Origin: Dechloromonas denitrificans
GTDB taxonomy: Bacteria > Pseudomonadota > Gammaproteobacteria > Burkholderiales > Rhodocyclaceae
NCBI RefSeq assembly: GCF_020510665.1
Contig: NZ_CP075187.1
Span: forward strand, 1,694,501-1,758,500
DNA length: 64,000 nt
Direction: 5' to 3'
The position numbers were made by a program, and so were the translations under genes. Positions 28,278 to 36,578 of the stretch are shown here, piece by piece. The notes under the pieces are model-generated. The model did not search any database. It saw only the letters and a program-made list of their open reading frames with translations, and had not been told where the DNA came from. The number at the start of each line of letters is the position of its first letter. Position 1 is the first letter of the stretch.

Positions 28278-29720
28278 TCAGGGAGGCGCGGAGAGGGTGA
28301 TTATTTTTCCCAGTTGCTTGAGTGCGCTGTCGATTTCACGGGTAAACGGGGCGCCGCAATTGAGGCGAATGTAGCCATCAAAACGGTTTGAGTTGGAAAA
28401 CATCAGCCCTGGCGCAATGAAAATGCCCTCGGCCAATGCGGCATCGAATATGCGCTTCGACGAACAGCCGGCAGGTAATTCAACCCACAGCGCCAGTCCG
28501 CCGGCCGGTTCGGTCAGGCGCGTGCCTTCCGGAAAATAAGCGGCAATGGCTTCCGCACTCCGTTCGCGTTGCGATTTGAGGTTGCTGCGCAGGTGGCGCA
28601 GGTGGCGGTCGTAAGCGCTGGATGCCATGAATTCGGCGGCAACCAGTTGAGCCAGTTCTTCGTTATTCCGGCTTTGTACGTATTTGAGCATTTCCACCCG
28701 GGAGTGCCAGCGGCCGGCATTCATCCAGCCCAGCCTCATTCCCGGGGCGAGAATTTTGTGCAGCGAGGCGCAATGAATGACATTCCCGTTGCGATCCCAA
28801 CTTTTCAGTGCACGCTGCGGGGTATCGCCATTGGTCAGCGCACTGTAGGTGTCGTCCTCGATCAAGGCAATATCCTGTGCGGCACAGAATTCGACCAGTC
28901 TTTCCTTGTTGGCATCCGGCATGATGCTACCGAGAGGGTTTTGCAGAACGGGGACGACAACCATGGCACTAATGTGCTCGTGAGTCCGTGCCGCCAGTTC
29001 AAGCGCCTCCAGTGAAATGCCGGTGTGCGGACTGGTCGGAATTTCCAGTGCCCGCAAACCAAGTGTCTCGAGCACTTGTAGCAAGCCATAAAAAGTCGGC
29101 GATTCCACCGCGACGATATCGCCGGGCTGGGTCACGGCGCGCAGTGCCAGGTTGAGCGCTTCGATACAGCCCTGAGTAACGACGATTTCTTCCGGCGCAA
29201 GCAGCATGCCGTTCATCATCGCCCGTTTGGCCAGAACGGTACGGAATGCCGCATTGCCGTTTGCCGGGGCCGGCTTGACCAATAGATCCGGGTTCAGGCG
29301 CAAAGCTCGTGTCGCGGCATTTTTCAGGGCTTCGCCGGGGTACAGCGACGGGGCGCTGCGGGCACTGGAAAAATTAACCTTGACCGGGTACTGGCGACCG
29401 CGGGCCACGAAATCGGAGACCCGTGCATGAATGCCGACATATTGGGCCGGATCGAGCGGTTGACCGTGGCGAGGCTCTTCGAGCGATGGTGCACTGAGGC
29501 GACGGGGTTGGCGGACAAAATTACCCGAGCGTGGCCGAGCCTCAAGCCAGCCATCGCTTTCAAGTTGCCGACAGGTTTGCAGCGCAGTAGACAGGCTGAT
29601 CTCGTGTCGCGCCATGAGCACCCGAATCGATGGGAAACGATCTCCCTGACTCAAGGTGCCGGTTTCGATGGCTTCCTGGTAGTGCTTCGCCAGACGGCGA
29701 TAAATCGGTAGCTTGTCCAT
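28278..29720 (-). CDS. MocR-type transcriptional regulator (GntR wHTH + PLP aminotransferase domain)
   Basis: 480 residues. The N-terminal winged helix (about 1-75, with LSQGDRFPSIRVLMARHEISLSTALQT) is joined by a linker to a fold-type I aminotransferase domain. This includes the PLP-binding lysine in ASLHKILAPGMRLGW and the SPTFYGLLQVLE and IALIEDDTYSAL stretches. This is the MocR/PdxR architecture, in which PLP or an amino-acid adduct changes DNA binding. It is divergent from a DUF2917 gene, a pairing often seen in betaproteobacteria, so that gene is the likely target. Confidence 0.9.
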   Translation of the reverse strand: MDKLPIYRRLAKHYQEAIETGTLSQGDRFPSIRVLMARHEISLSTALQTCRQLESDGWLEARPRSGNFVRQPRRLSAPSLEEPRHGQPLDPAQYVGIHARVSDFVARGRQYPVKVNFSSARSAPSLYPGEALKNAATRALRLNPDLLVKPAPANGNAAFRTVLAKRAMMNGMLLAPEEIVVTQGCIEALNLALRAVTQPGDIVAVESPTFYGLLQVLETLGLRALEIPTSPHTGISLEALELAARTHEHISAMVVVPVLQNPLGSIMPDANKERLVEFCAAQDIALIEDDTYSALTNGDTPQRALKSWDRNGNVIHCASLHKILAPGMRLGWMNAGRWHSRVEMLKYVQSRNNEELAQLVAAEFMASSAYDRHLRHLRSNLKSQRERSAEAIAAYFPEGTRLTEPAGGLALWVELPAGCSSKRIFDAALAEGIFIAPGLMFSNSNRFDGYIRLNCGAPFTREIDSALKQLGKIITLSAPP

Positions 29721-29752
29721 GCCTGATCATCCCTTGGCGACAAATCGTGGAA

Positions 29753-29815
29753 CAGATATAGATGAGTGTTTATTGAACCATAGCAGTTGCAAAAATTCAT
29801 ATCTGCTTCGGTTCA
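29753..29815. promoter_or_regulatory. Interleaved inverted repeats in the mocR-DUF2917 intergenic region
   Basis: CAGATAT (29753-29759) and ATATCTG (29799-29805) form one pair. TGAACC (29774-29779) and GGTTCA (29810-29815) form a second with a similar offset. Such spaced repeats between a MocR gene and its divergent partner are candidate regulator sites. Confidence 0.4.
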
Positions 29816-29906
29816 GACACATCTTTCCTGTCACTGTTTTGCATCTGTCGGGCTGGCTACGATGTGTCATCTCCCGGCGATCGGGATAGCGACAAGGAGT
29901 GGCAAC

Positions 29907-30236
29907 ATGGATGACCAGCAGATGATGAAAATCGACCTGGCAGCAGGCGAGTCCAGGCAGATCCTGGTCGAAGGCGGCAGCACCTTGCTATTGCTGAGCG
30001 GCTGCGCGGAAGTGTGCAGCCCATTTGGCTGGCTGGCAGAAAACATCCACCAGACGCGGACGCAACTGGATGCAGAAAGCAGTGTGGCGGTCGAGCAGGG
30101 CGGATGGATCGAACTGTCGGGCCGAAGCGCCGCACAGTTTGTCGTACTCCCGCCCGACACGATGCCCTTGTGGTCGTCACTGGTCCGTAGCCTGGAGAAA
30201 ATGCTCGCAAACCGGCGGTTGACCGCAGCAAAGTAA
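29907..30236 (+). CDS. DUF2917 protein
   Basis: A 109-residue protein of the DUF2917 family, a small cupin-like sheet protein (ILVEGGSTLLLLSGCAEV, then ESSVAVEQGGWIELSG and FVVLPPD). It has no signal peptide. ATG 29907 has a strong AAGGAG ribosome-binding site. The function is unknown. The divergent MocR regulator suggests PLP- or amino-acid-dependent control. Confidence 0.75.
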   Translation: MDDQQMMKIDLAAGESRQILVEGGSTLLLLSGCAEVCSPFGWLAENIHQTRTQLDAESSVAVEQGGWIELSGRSAAQFVVLPPDTMPLWSSLVRSLEKMLANRRLTAAK

Positions 30237-30284
30237 TTGACCACCAAGAGGCCTGGCAAGCGGGCGACACAATCGCCCGCTTGT

Positions 30285-30524
30285 TCAGTGCCGAGGAAAA
30301 TTGTCCGGGCGGTTGTCCTTCTTCTCAGCTCGTGGCGGAAGCGGCGGCGCCTGCATGCCCACCAGCATGGTCAGGAGCAGCAGGACAACCATCGAAATCG
30401 CGCCGCCAAGCATGAATCCGGACAGCATCAGGAGGGCCGGAACGATGGCGATGCCGCACATCAGGAATTCAACGGCATCCTCGATACCGTGGTAACCGAT
30501 TTTTTTGAGCAGTTCGCTGAACAT
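30285..30524 (-). CDS. Small two-helix membrane protein, unknown
   Basis: 79 residues. An amphipathic start (FSELLKKIGYHGIEDAVEFL) is followed by two adjacent membrane helices (about 21-38 and 40-57) and a proline-rich basic tail (PPLPPRAEKKD). The ATG at 30524 has AAGGAG at the right distance. I do not recognise the family. It stands alone and converges on the DUF2917 gene. Confidence 0.6.
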   Translation of the reverse strand: MFSELLKKIGYHGIEDAVEFLMCGIAIVPALLMLSGFMLGGAISMVVLLLLTMLVGMQAPPLPPRAEKKDNRPDNFPRH

Positions 30525-30660
30525 GACTGGCTCCTTGTATCCGGATCGTTGAAAAATCCCCTTGTTCATTTTTTATAGCAGGCTCCGGGAAAAGCGACAG
30601 GCAGTTTTTCCCGGGCAAATATCGGAGCGAATTGAAGCCCCCACAACAGTCATGTTTATT

Positions 30661-30674
30661 CCGATTCGGATCAA
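30661..30674. promoter_or_regulatory. FNR/Anr-like site upstream of the DUF2249 gene
   Basis: CCGAT-TCGG-ATCAA matches the FNR/Anr consensus TTGAT-N4-ATCAA except for the first two bases. It lies 69 bases before the DUF2249 start. Confidence 0.35.
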
Positions 30675-30742
30675 GGAAATGATCTGCGCCGCTCGGCACA
30701 ATCCTTCCTGAATGCCAATCCGGCATGCCCTTCAAAGGAACC

Positions 30743-31012
30743 ATGATGCAACCCATCCACGCCTGCAATCACACCACCCCGGAAGCGCTTTATCCGTTCG
30801 ACGCTCGCGGTATCGCCAAGCGTTTTCGTCACGCCGCCATCTTCGGTGCACTCGATGCGCTGATGCCGGGCGAGACGATGCGCTTTTGCAATGACCACGA
30901 TCCCTTGCCGCTGCTGGCCCAATTGCAACAACGTTACGGCGCACGTCTGAGCATCGAGTACAAGCAGCGTGAACCGGGTGCCATCGTGATCGATTTTGCC
31001 GTTGTCGCCTGA
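30743..31012 (+). CDS. DUF2249 protein
   Basis: An 89-residue DUF2249 protein (TusA-like fold). Family features are PFDARGIAKRFRHAAIFGALDAL, MRFCNDHDPLPLLAQLQQRYG and a final IDFAVVA. DUF2249 genes usually accompany hemerythrin, NO-reductase or NnrS genes, so a role in nitrosative or micro-oxic metabolism is inferred. The AAGGA before ATG 30743 supports this start; ATG 30746 is possible. The polytopic membrane protein gene follows after 123 bases. Confidence 0.75.
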   Translation: MMQPIHACNHTTPEALYPFDARGIAKRFRHAAIFGALDALMPGETMRFCNDHDPLPLLAQLQQRYGARLSIEYKQREPGAIVIDFAVVA

Positions 31013-31135
31013 ACACCCGGCAACTGATCTTTGCTCTCCGGCGGGCGGCCCTCCGCCGCCCGACCCCGGGCAATGTTACTGTGCACGCCTTGACGACTTG
31101 AGCCGGTAAAACCGACCGGCAACGCTTACCCCACC

Positions 31136-32269
31136 GTGAACAGACTCCTTGCCCTTGCTGGCTTGTCGCTTCTTGCCTTGCTCGGCAGTGCCGTGTGCAC
31201 ACTGGCCGGCTGGGGAACGCCACTGGCGGTGGCACACCTGGCTTTTGCCATCGGTATCGTCCCGCTGATTTTCGCTGCGATGAGCCATTTTGTGCCCGTG
31301 CTGACCCGCACGGGCGACCCCAGTCGCTGGATAATCCGCCTGCCATTCCTCGCCCAGATCGTTGGTGGCGTGGCTGTGCTCTCGATGCAGGGCTGGCTGC
31401 CGCGCAGCCTGCTGTATCTGGCTGCCACGGTCGACCTCGCGCTGGCCGCCATTTTGCTCAACTGGATTGCCGGACGGGCAAGAGCAACCCTGGGGTCGCC
31501 TCATCCCGGCTGGCGCTGGTACGGCGCCGCTCTCGGCTGCCTGATGCTGGCCTTGCTGGCCGCCATCCTGATCGGATTCTTTCCTGCCTACTGGCGGGCC
31601 TTGCGTCTTTTTCACCTGCATTTGAACACCATTGGCCTGGTCGGCCTGGCGGCACTGGGAACACTGCCTGTCCTGCTGCCAACGGCACTCGGCAAGCCCG
31701 ACCCCGAAGCCGCCGGCTGGTTGCGGCGGCGGCTCTGGCTGGTAGCCGGCGGCGCACTGGTCATTGCTTCCGGCACCGCAATCCTGTGGCCTTTTGCCGT
31801 CCCTGGCGCAGCACTGTTGCTGGTCGCCGCTCTCGGCCTGATCGGCCAGTGGGCCAGGCGTTTCGGCCTGCGCGAAATGCTGGCTGACGGCGTTGCCGCG
31901 TCACTGCTCGCCGCAGTCTGCGGATTATTGCTGACGCTTGCTGCCGGCGTCGCGCATGGCGCCGGCCTGTTGCAGGGGCGGCCCAGCCTTTATGCCTGGG
32001 GGGCCGGCTTCCTGTTACCGTTGATCACCGGGGCGCTCAGTCAATTGCTGCCCGTCTGGCGCTGGCCCGGACCGATGTTGCCGGCCCGGCCGATCATGCG
32101 CCAGAAACTGGCGGCGAGTGGCGCCTGGCGGGGCGGCTTGTTCATCCTCTCAGCGATTGCGCTTCTGGCCAATCAGGACGCGTTGGCCGGGGTGTTTTTG
32201 ATGGCTGGCGTAGTGCTCTTTGCATTTGGCTTGCTGCAAGCTATGCGCGTCTCGCGGTCGACGCGGTAA
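31136..32269 (+). CDS. Polytopic membrane protein, possibly NnrS/heme-copper-oxidase-like
   Basis: A 377-residue protein with about ten to eleven hydrophobic helices. Histidines fall in or next to helices: VAHLAFAIG, AAMSHFVPVLTRTG, FHLHLNTIGLVGLAALGTLPVLLP and VAHGAGLL. The HLHLN...G motif recalls helices of NnrS and heme-copper oxidase-like proteins, in which histidines bind heme or copper. I cannot assign a family by eye. It follows a DUF2249 gene and precedes thrC. The start is GTG with no clear ribosome-binding site. Confidence 0.6.
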   Translation: MNRLLALAGLSLLALLGSAVCTLAGWGTPLAVAHLAFAIGIVPLIFAAMSHFVPVLTRTGDPSRWIIRLPFLAQIVGGVAVLSMQGWLPRSLLYLAATVDLALAAILLNWIAGRARATLGSPHPGWRWYGAALGCLMLALLAAILIGFFPAYWRALRLFHLHLNTIGLVGLAALGTLPVLLPTALGKPDPEAAGWLRRRLWLVAGGALVIASGTAILWPFAVPGAALLLVAALGLIGQWARRFGLREMLADGVAASLLAAVCGLLLTLAAGVAHGAGLLQGRPSLYAWGAGFLLPLITGALSQLLPVWRWPGPMLPARPIMRQKLAASGAWRGGLFILSAIALLANQDALAGVFLMAGVVLFAFGLLQAMRVSRSTR

Positions 32270-32301
32270 AATCACTGTTTTTCGCTTTTCAGGTTTTCGC
32301 C

Positions 32302-33729
32302 ATGCGCTATCTTTCGACTCGCGGTCACGCCGCGCCCCAGGCTTTCTGCGACATCCTCCTCGGCGGTCTGGCGCCGGATGGCGGCCTTTATCTGCCGGAA
32401 AGCTATCCGCAGATCAGCCGTACCGAACTGGACGCCTGGCGCAAGCTGTCTTACGCCGATCTGGCCTACGAAATCCTCGCCAAATTCATCACCGACATTC
32501 CGGCTGCCGATTTGAAGGCACTGGTCGCCAAAACCTACACGGCCGATGTCTATCGCCATACCCGCAACGGCGGCAATGCAGCTGAAATCACGCCGCTGAC
32601 CAAGCTCGAAGAGGGGCTCTACACGCAGGAACTGTCCAATGGCCCGACGCTGGCCTTCAAGGACATGGCGATGCAACTGCTCGGCAACCTGTTCGAGTAC
32701 GTGCTCGACAAGCGCGGCGAGTCGATCAACATCCTCGGCGCGACCTCGGGCGACACCGGTTCGGCGGCCGAGTACGCCATGCGCGGCAAGCATAACGTCA
32801 AGGTTTTCATGCTCTCGCCGGATGGCAAGATGAGCGCCTTCCAGCGCGCCCAGATGTATTCGCTGCAGGATGCCAACATCTTCAACATCGCCGTCACCGG
32901 CATGTTTGACGATGCGCAGGACATCGTGAAGGCCGTCTCCAACGACGCCGAGTTCAAGGCCAAATACAAGATCGGCGCGGTCAACTCGATCAACTGGGCA
33001 CGTGTTGCGGCACAGATCGTTTATTACTTCCAGGGCTATTTCCTGGCCACTAAAAACAACGACGAGCAGGTTGCCTTCACCGTGCCGTCCGGCAATTTCG
33101 GCAACATCTGCGCCGGCCACATTGCCCGCCAGATGGGGCTGCCGATCAAGCAACTGGTGCTCGCCACCAACGAAAACGATGTGCTCGACGAGTTCTTCAA
33201 GACCGGCGTCTATCGTCCGCGCACCTCGGTCGAAACCAGCGTGACCTCCAGCCCGTCGATGGATATTTCCAAGGCTTCCAACTTCGAACGCTTCGTCTTC
33301 GATCTGGTCGGCCGCGACCCGGCGGTCGTCAAGGCGCTGTGGGCCAAGGTCGACAAGGGCGAAGCCTTCGATCTGAGTGCCACGGTCCACTGGCAAAAAA
33401 TGCCCGAATTCGGTTTTGTCTCCGGTAAGAGCACGCATGTCGACCGGATCAATACCATCCGTTTCGCGCAAGGCCGCTACAACGTCATGCTCGACACCCA
33501 CACGGCCGATGGCCTGAAGGTGGCACTGGAGCATCGTCAGCCAGGGCTTCCGATGATCGTGCTGGAAACGGCTCAACCGGCCAAGTTTGAGGAAACCATT
33601 CGCGAGGCACTGGGTACCGAGCCGGTGCGTCCGGCGGAGTTGGCCGGGATCGAAAATCTGTCCCAGCACGTCGTGGTCATGGCGCCCGATGTCGAGGCCA
33701 TCAAGCGCTTCCTGGTCGAACGCGTTTAA
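32302..33729 (+). CDS. thrC: Threonine synthase
   Basis: A 475-residue PLP enzyme of the longer proteobacterial/yeast type that converts O-phosphohomoserine to threonine. It starts MRYLSTRGHAAPQAFCDILL, typical of the family. The PLP lysine lies in GPTLAFKDMAMQLLG, and GATSGDTGSAAEYAMRG binds the cofactor phosphate. The hom gene often found before thrC is not here. A strong terminator follows. Confidence 0.96.
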   Translation: MRYLSTRGHAAPQAFCDILLGGLAPDGGLYLPESYPQISRTELDAWRKLSYADLAYEILAKFITDIPAADLKALVAKTYTADVYRHTRNGGNAAEITPLTKLEEGLYTQELSNGPTLAFKDMAMQLLGNLFEYVLDKRGESINILGATSGDTGSAAEYAMRGKHNVKVFMLSPDGKMSAFQRAQMYSLQDANIFNIAVTGMFDDAQDIVKAVSNDAEFKAKYKIGAVNSINWARVAAQIVYYFQGYFLATKNNDEQVAFTVPSGNFGNICAGHIARQMGLPIKQLVLATNENDVLDEFFKTGVYRPRTSVETSVTSSPSMDISKASNFERFVFDLVGRDPAVVKALWAKVDKGEAFDLSATVHWQKMPEFGFVSGKSTHVDRINTIRFAQGRYNVMLDTHTADGLKVALEHRQPGLPMIVLETAQPAKFEETIREALGTEPVRPAELAGIENLSQHVVVMAPDVEAIKRFLVERV

Positions 33730-33736
33730 GTGATTG

Positions 33737-33764
33737 AAAGAAGGGGCTGCGGCCCCTTCTTTTT
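33737..33764. terminator. Terminator between thrC and the response regulator
   Basis: AAAGAAGGGGC (33737-33747) and GCCCCTTCTTT (33752-33762) close a 4-base loop, with T residues to 33764. The stem itself supplies T-runs on both strands, so it can serve both converging genes. Confidence 0.85.
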
Positions 33765-34896
33765 ATACGCGGTAATCCGAAACGGCCAGCCGCTGCAGGC
33801 GGGCAAGAACTTCCGAGAACTCGCCTTCGATCGAAATGGCCTGATCGAAGAAATGGTGCGTTTCATCCAGCGCCTCCTTGAGCAGATCTTCAACGTAGCT
33901 TTCCTGACTTTCAGTCAAGCCAAGCGTCACGATGGTCCGGCTCAGGCCTTCGATCATTTCGACCATTTGGTGCTGACCATTGCTGCGATTGTCGCGCGAC
34001 TTGTCATTGATTCGCGCCAGCGCACCGCGCAACTCGGCCAGCACGCCTTCGATGCCCAGTTTCTGCAAGTCGCGTTCCTTGCTGGCATCCAGCCCGCCAA
34101 TCCTGATATCCGCACTTTCTGCCAGGACCGCCAGGTTGTCGCGCAAACGTCCGACTTTTTCCGGGTTGTCGGTGGGCAAATTTTGCACGAGCAATGAAAC
34201 ATGCGCGTAATTGAGCACCGCCCGCGAGCCGAACTCAAAAATACGGCCAATATCCTTCAACGTGTCGAGCACGGAGGATTGCAAAGGCGACATTTCTCCC
34301 TCGGTCGAGAGAACAAGCAGTTCATTGCAACCGCGAATCTGGACGGCTCCCTTGAGCCCCCAGGCCTTCATGGCCTGAATCAGCTGTCGCCCGATGCAGT
34401 CATAGCTGTGACCACTGGCGGACTCGCGCAGGAATTCAATGACCACCCCCAGATCACTCATGCCGGTCATTGCGGCAAAGGCTATTTTTTGTGCGTTTGA
34501 AGACTGATCGGCCAGTTGGCGCAAGCGATCGCCCTGATCGATCACCCCTTTGATCTTGTGCTTCAACTCATGCACGGCAATCGGTTTGGTCACAAAGTCA
34601 TCGCCGCCGGCCTCGTAGGCGGCAACACGCTCGGGTGCCGTGTCGTGTGCCGAGACGAAAATAACCGGGATGTGGCCGCTTCCCGGCCGGGTGCGGAAGG
34701 AGCGGCAGGTGTCGTAGCCGTTGATGTCCGGCATCTCGATATCGAGCAGTAAAACATCGAACTGCTCATGACAGGCCAGGAACTCCTCACCACCGGCAAA
34801 TTCCGTGACTTCGTAATCGGTGCAGAGCAGGCGACTCAGGATGACACGTTGCGGCGTGTTGTCTTCAATAATCGCAATCCGGTGTTTGCTGTTCAT
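33763..34896 (-). CDS. Response regulator with an uncharacterised C-terminal output region
   Basis: 377 residues. The receiver domain (about 1-125) has the acidic pair IIEDN at 9-13, the phosphorylation site Asp52 in LLLDIEMPD, VSAHD and the conserved Lys in VTKPI. The remaining 250 residues are not a DNA-binding, GGDEF, EAL or HD-GYP domain. They look like a helical, perhaps sensor-like or coiled region that starts QLADQSSNAQKIAFAAMTGMSDLGVV. No histidine kinase is adjacent. A strong AAAGGAGAGG ribosome-binding site is present. It is divergent from a bacteriohemerythrin gene. Confidence 0.8.
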   Translation of the reverse strand: MNSKHRIAIIEDNTPQRVILSRLLCTDYEVTEFAGGEEFLACHEQFDVLLLDIEMPDINGYDTCRSFRTRPGSGHIPVIFVSAHDTAPERVAAYEAGGDDFVTKPIAVHELKHKIKGVIDQGDRLRQLADQSSNAQKIAFAAMTGMSDLGVVIEFLRESASGHSYDCIGRQLIQAMKAWGLKGAVQIRGCNELLVLSTEGEMSPLQSSVLDTLKDIGRIFEFGSRAVLNYAHVSLLVQNLPTDNPEKVGRLRDNLAVLAESADIRIGGLDASKERDLQKLGIEGVLAELRGALARINDKSRDNRSNGQHQMVEMIEGLSRTIVTLGLTESQESYVEDLLKEALDETHHFFDQAISIEGEFSEVLARLQRLAVSDYRV

Positions 34897-34922
34897 CGCC
34901 TCTCCTTTTATCCGAAAATATT

Positions 34923-34959
34923 AACACAAATGTAATTTTTGATAAATTACACCTGTGTT
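34923..34959. promoter_or_regulatory. 37-bp palindrome, candidate operator
   Basis: AACACA-aa-TGTAATTT-ttgat-AAATTACA-cc-TGTGTT: two nested perfect inverted repeats (6 and 8 bp) with a common centre. It lies 27 bases upstream of the response-regulator start and 140 bases upstream of the hemerythrin start. The strong symmetry and A+T content suggest a dimeric regulator site. Confidence 0.6.
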
Positions 34960-34995
34960 TTATCAGGACTATTCCTTATGCCATGCAACAGTCGA

Positions 34996-35009
34996 TTGAC
35001 TAAGGTCAA
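34996..35009. promoter_or_regulatory. TTGAC-N4-GTCAA site, CRP/FNR-family-like
   Basis: TTGAC-TAAG-GTCAA is a perfect 5-4-5 palindrome with FNR-type spacing (consensus TTGAT-N4-ATCAA), 90 bases before the hemerythrin GTG. Confidence 0.45.
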
Positions 35010-35098
35010 TAGTGACATGACTAAAGTGATATTTACTTGCTACCTCGATTTAAAGGATTGCCGGACTGATACCGGCAAAGAATCAAAGGGGAACAAAA

Positions 35099-35581
35099 GT
35101 GCCTATTACATGGGATAGCAGACTGGATACCGGGATTGAAGTGATCGATGCCCAGCACAAGAGAATCGTCGGTTACATCAACGATCTGGAAATCGCCAAG
35201 CAGAAGGGCGATCGGCATCTGGTGACGGAAGTGATCGAGCAGTTGATTGATTACACCCAGTCGCACTTCGGTTTTGAGGAGGCCATGCTGGAAGAGGCTG
35301 GCTACAAATTCTTGAAGCCGCACAAGAAAGTGCATGAACTGTTCATCAAGCGCATTACCGAATTCACCATGCGGGCAGCCAAGGGTGAAGACATTGCCGA
35401 TGAATTGCACAGCATGCTGGCGAAATGGCTGCTCAACCACATTGCCAACGAAGACCGGGATTACGCCATGCTGGTCAAGCAGATGGTCAATGCCGAACCG
35501 GTTGCGGCCACGCCGCAGGCACCGGTGCAAAGCAGCAAGCCTGGCATCATTTCAGGCTTGCTCGGGCGCTTTTTCCGCTAG
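35099..35581 (+). CDS. Bacteriohemerythrin
   Basis: A 160-residue oxygen-binding di-iron protein. All seven ligands of the family can be placed: His20 (DAQHKRIV), His56 and Glu60 (SHFGFE), His75 and His79 (HKKVH), His114 and Asp119 (LNHIANED). A Ser/Pro/Ala-rich tail of about 30 residues ends in GLLGRFFR. The likely role is O2 or NO sensing, storage or delivery. The start is GTG with AAAGGGGAAC upstream. It is opposite the response regulator and behind two palindromic sites. Confidence 0.93.
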   Translation: MPITWDSRLDTGIEVIDAQHKRIVGYINDLEIAKQKGDRHLVTEVIEQLIDYTQSHFGFEEAMLEEAGYKFLKPHKKVHELFIKRITEFTMRAAKGEDIADELHSMLAKWLLNHIANEDRDYAMLVKQMVNAEPVAATPQAPVQSSKPGIISGLLGRFFR

Positions 35582-35660
35582 AACCCGGAGAATTCAGGGC
35601 CGCCGCCTGTACGAGGCTGGCGGCCTTCAAGCCGCAGAGAAACTGCAGGCCAGGAGGGTT

Positions 35661-36524
35661 TCAGTCAATAAAGCGCATCGAGAGATCGAGCGCCTTGACA
35701 TCCTTGGTCAAGGCACCGACCGAGATGCGGTCGACGCCGGTTTCGGCAATGGAACGAATGGTTTCCAACGTGACGTTGCCGGAAGCTTCGAGCACCGCAC
35801 GGCCGGCATTGATCCGGGCCGCTTCGCGCATCATGCCGAGCGAGAAATTATCGAGCAGGATCATCGTGGCCCCGGCATCGAGGGCGGTTTCCAGTTCGCG
35901 GATCGATTCGACCTCGATCTGGATGAACTTGCAGCGCGAACCAGCGCGTTCGGCAGCCAGTCGGGCTTCGGTCAACGCACCGACTATGCTGCCGGCGGCG
36001 TGAATATGGTTTTCCTTGATCAGGATGGCATCCCACAGGGCCAGGCGGTGATTGCCGCCACCACCGGCGCGAACGGCATACTTCTGGGCAATGCGCAAAC
36101 CGGGCAAGGTCTTGCGGGTGTCGACCACCTGGGCCTTGGTGCCTTCGATCGCATCGGCGTAGATGCGGGCCTTGGAAGCAACCGCCGAGAGTAGTTGAAG
36201 GAAGTTCAGGGCAGTACGTTCAGCCGAAAGCAGGGCACGGGCATTGGCGCTGATCTGGCAAAGAACGTGATTGGCGGCAATCCGGTCGCCATCGGCGGCA
36301 CACCAGACGACAGTCGCATTCGGATCAAGCTTGAGAATGGCCTGATCGAACCAGGCCGTGCCGCACAAAACGCCTGGCTCGCGGGAAACCACGGTGGCCT
36401 GGGCAATGCGCCGGGCGGGAACCAGTTCGGCGGTGATGTCGCCGGCACCGATATCCTCAAGCAGGGCGGCATCGACGTTGCGGGTAATTTCGGAGGCGAG
36501 CGGGAAATCAAATTCGATGGACAT
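35661..36524 (-). CDS. nadC: Nicotinate-nucleotide pyrophosphorylase (carboxylating)
   Basis: A 287-residue quinolinate phosphoribosyltransferase of NAD synthesis. Visible family blocks are LLEDIGAGDITAELVP, RTALNFLQLLSAVAS, DTRKTLPGLR, KYAVRAGGGGNHRLAL, ILIKENHI and the final GVDRISVGALTKDVKALDLSM. The frame continues about 140 codons upstream over the next, divergent gene, but ATG 36524 gives the normal NadC N-terminus and length. Confidence 0.95.
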   Translation of the reverse strand: MSIEFDFPLASEITRNVDAALLEDIGAGDITAELVPARRIAQATVVSREPGVLCGTAWFDQAILKLDPNATVVWCAADGDRIAANHVLCQISANARALLSAERTALNFLQLLSAVASKARIYADAIEGTKAQVVDTRKTLPGLRIAQKYAVRAGGGGNHRLALWDAILIKENHIHAAGSIVGALTEARLAAERAGSRCKFIQIEVESIRELETALDAGATMILLDNFSLGMMREAARINAGRAVLEASGNVTLETIRSIAETGVDRISVGALTKDVKALDLSMRFID

Positions 36525-36578
36525 GGAAGCGTTGAGTCGGCATGCTGGGAGCGGAATTGTACCGTTTGAGGAGCCTGC

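Noticed and set aside
32272..33669. 465-codon open frame opposite thrC
   Set aside because: It is an antisense shadow of a well-conserved gene in G+C-rich DNA; no family motif, ribosome-binding site or start context.
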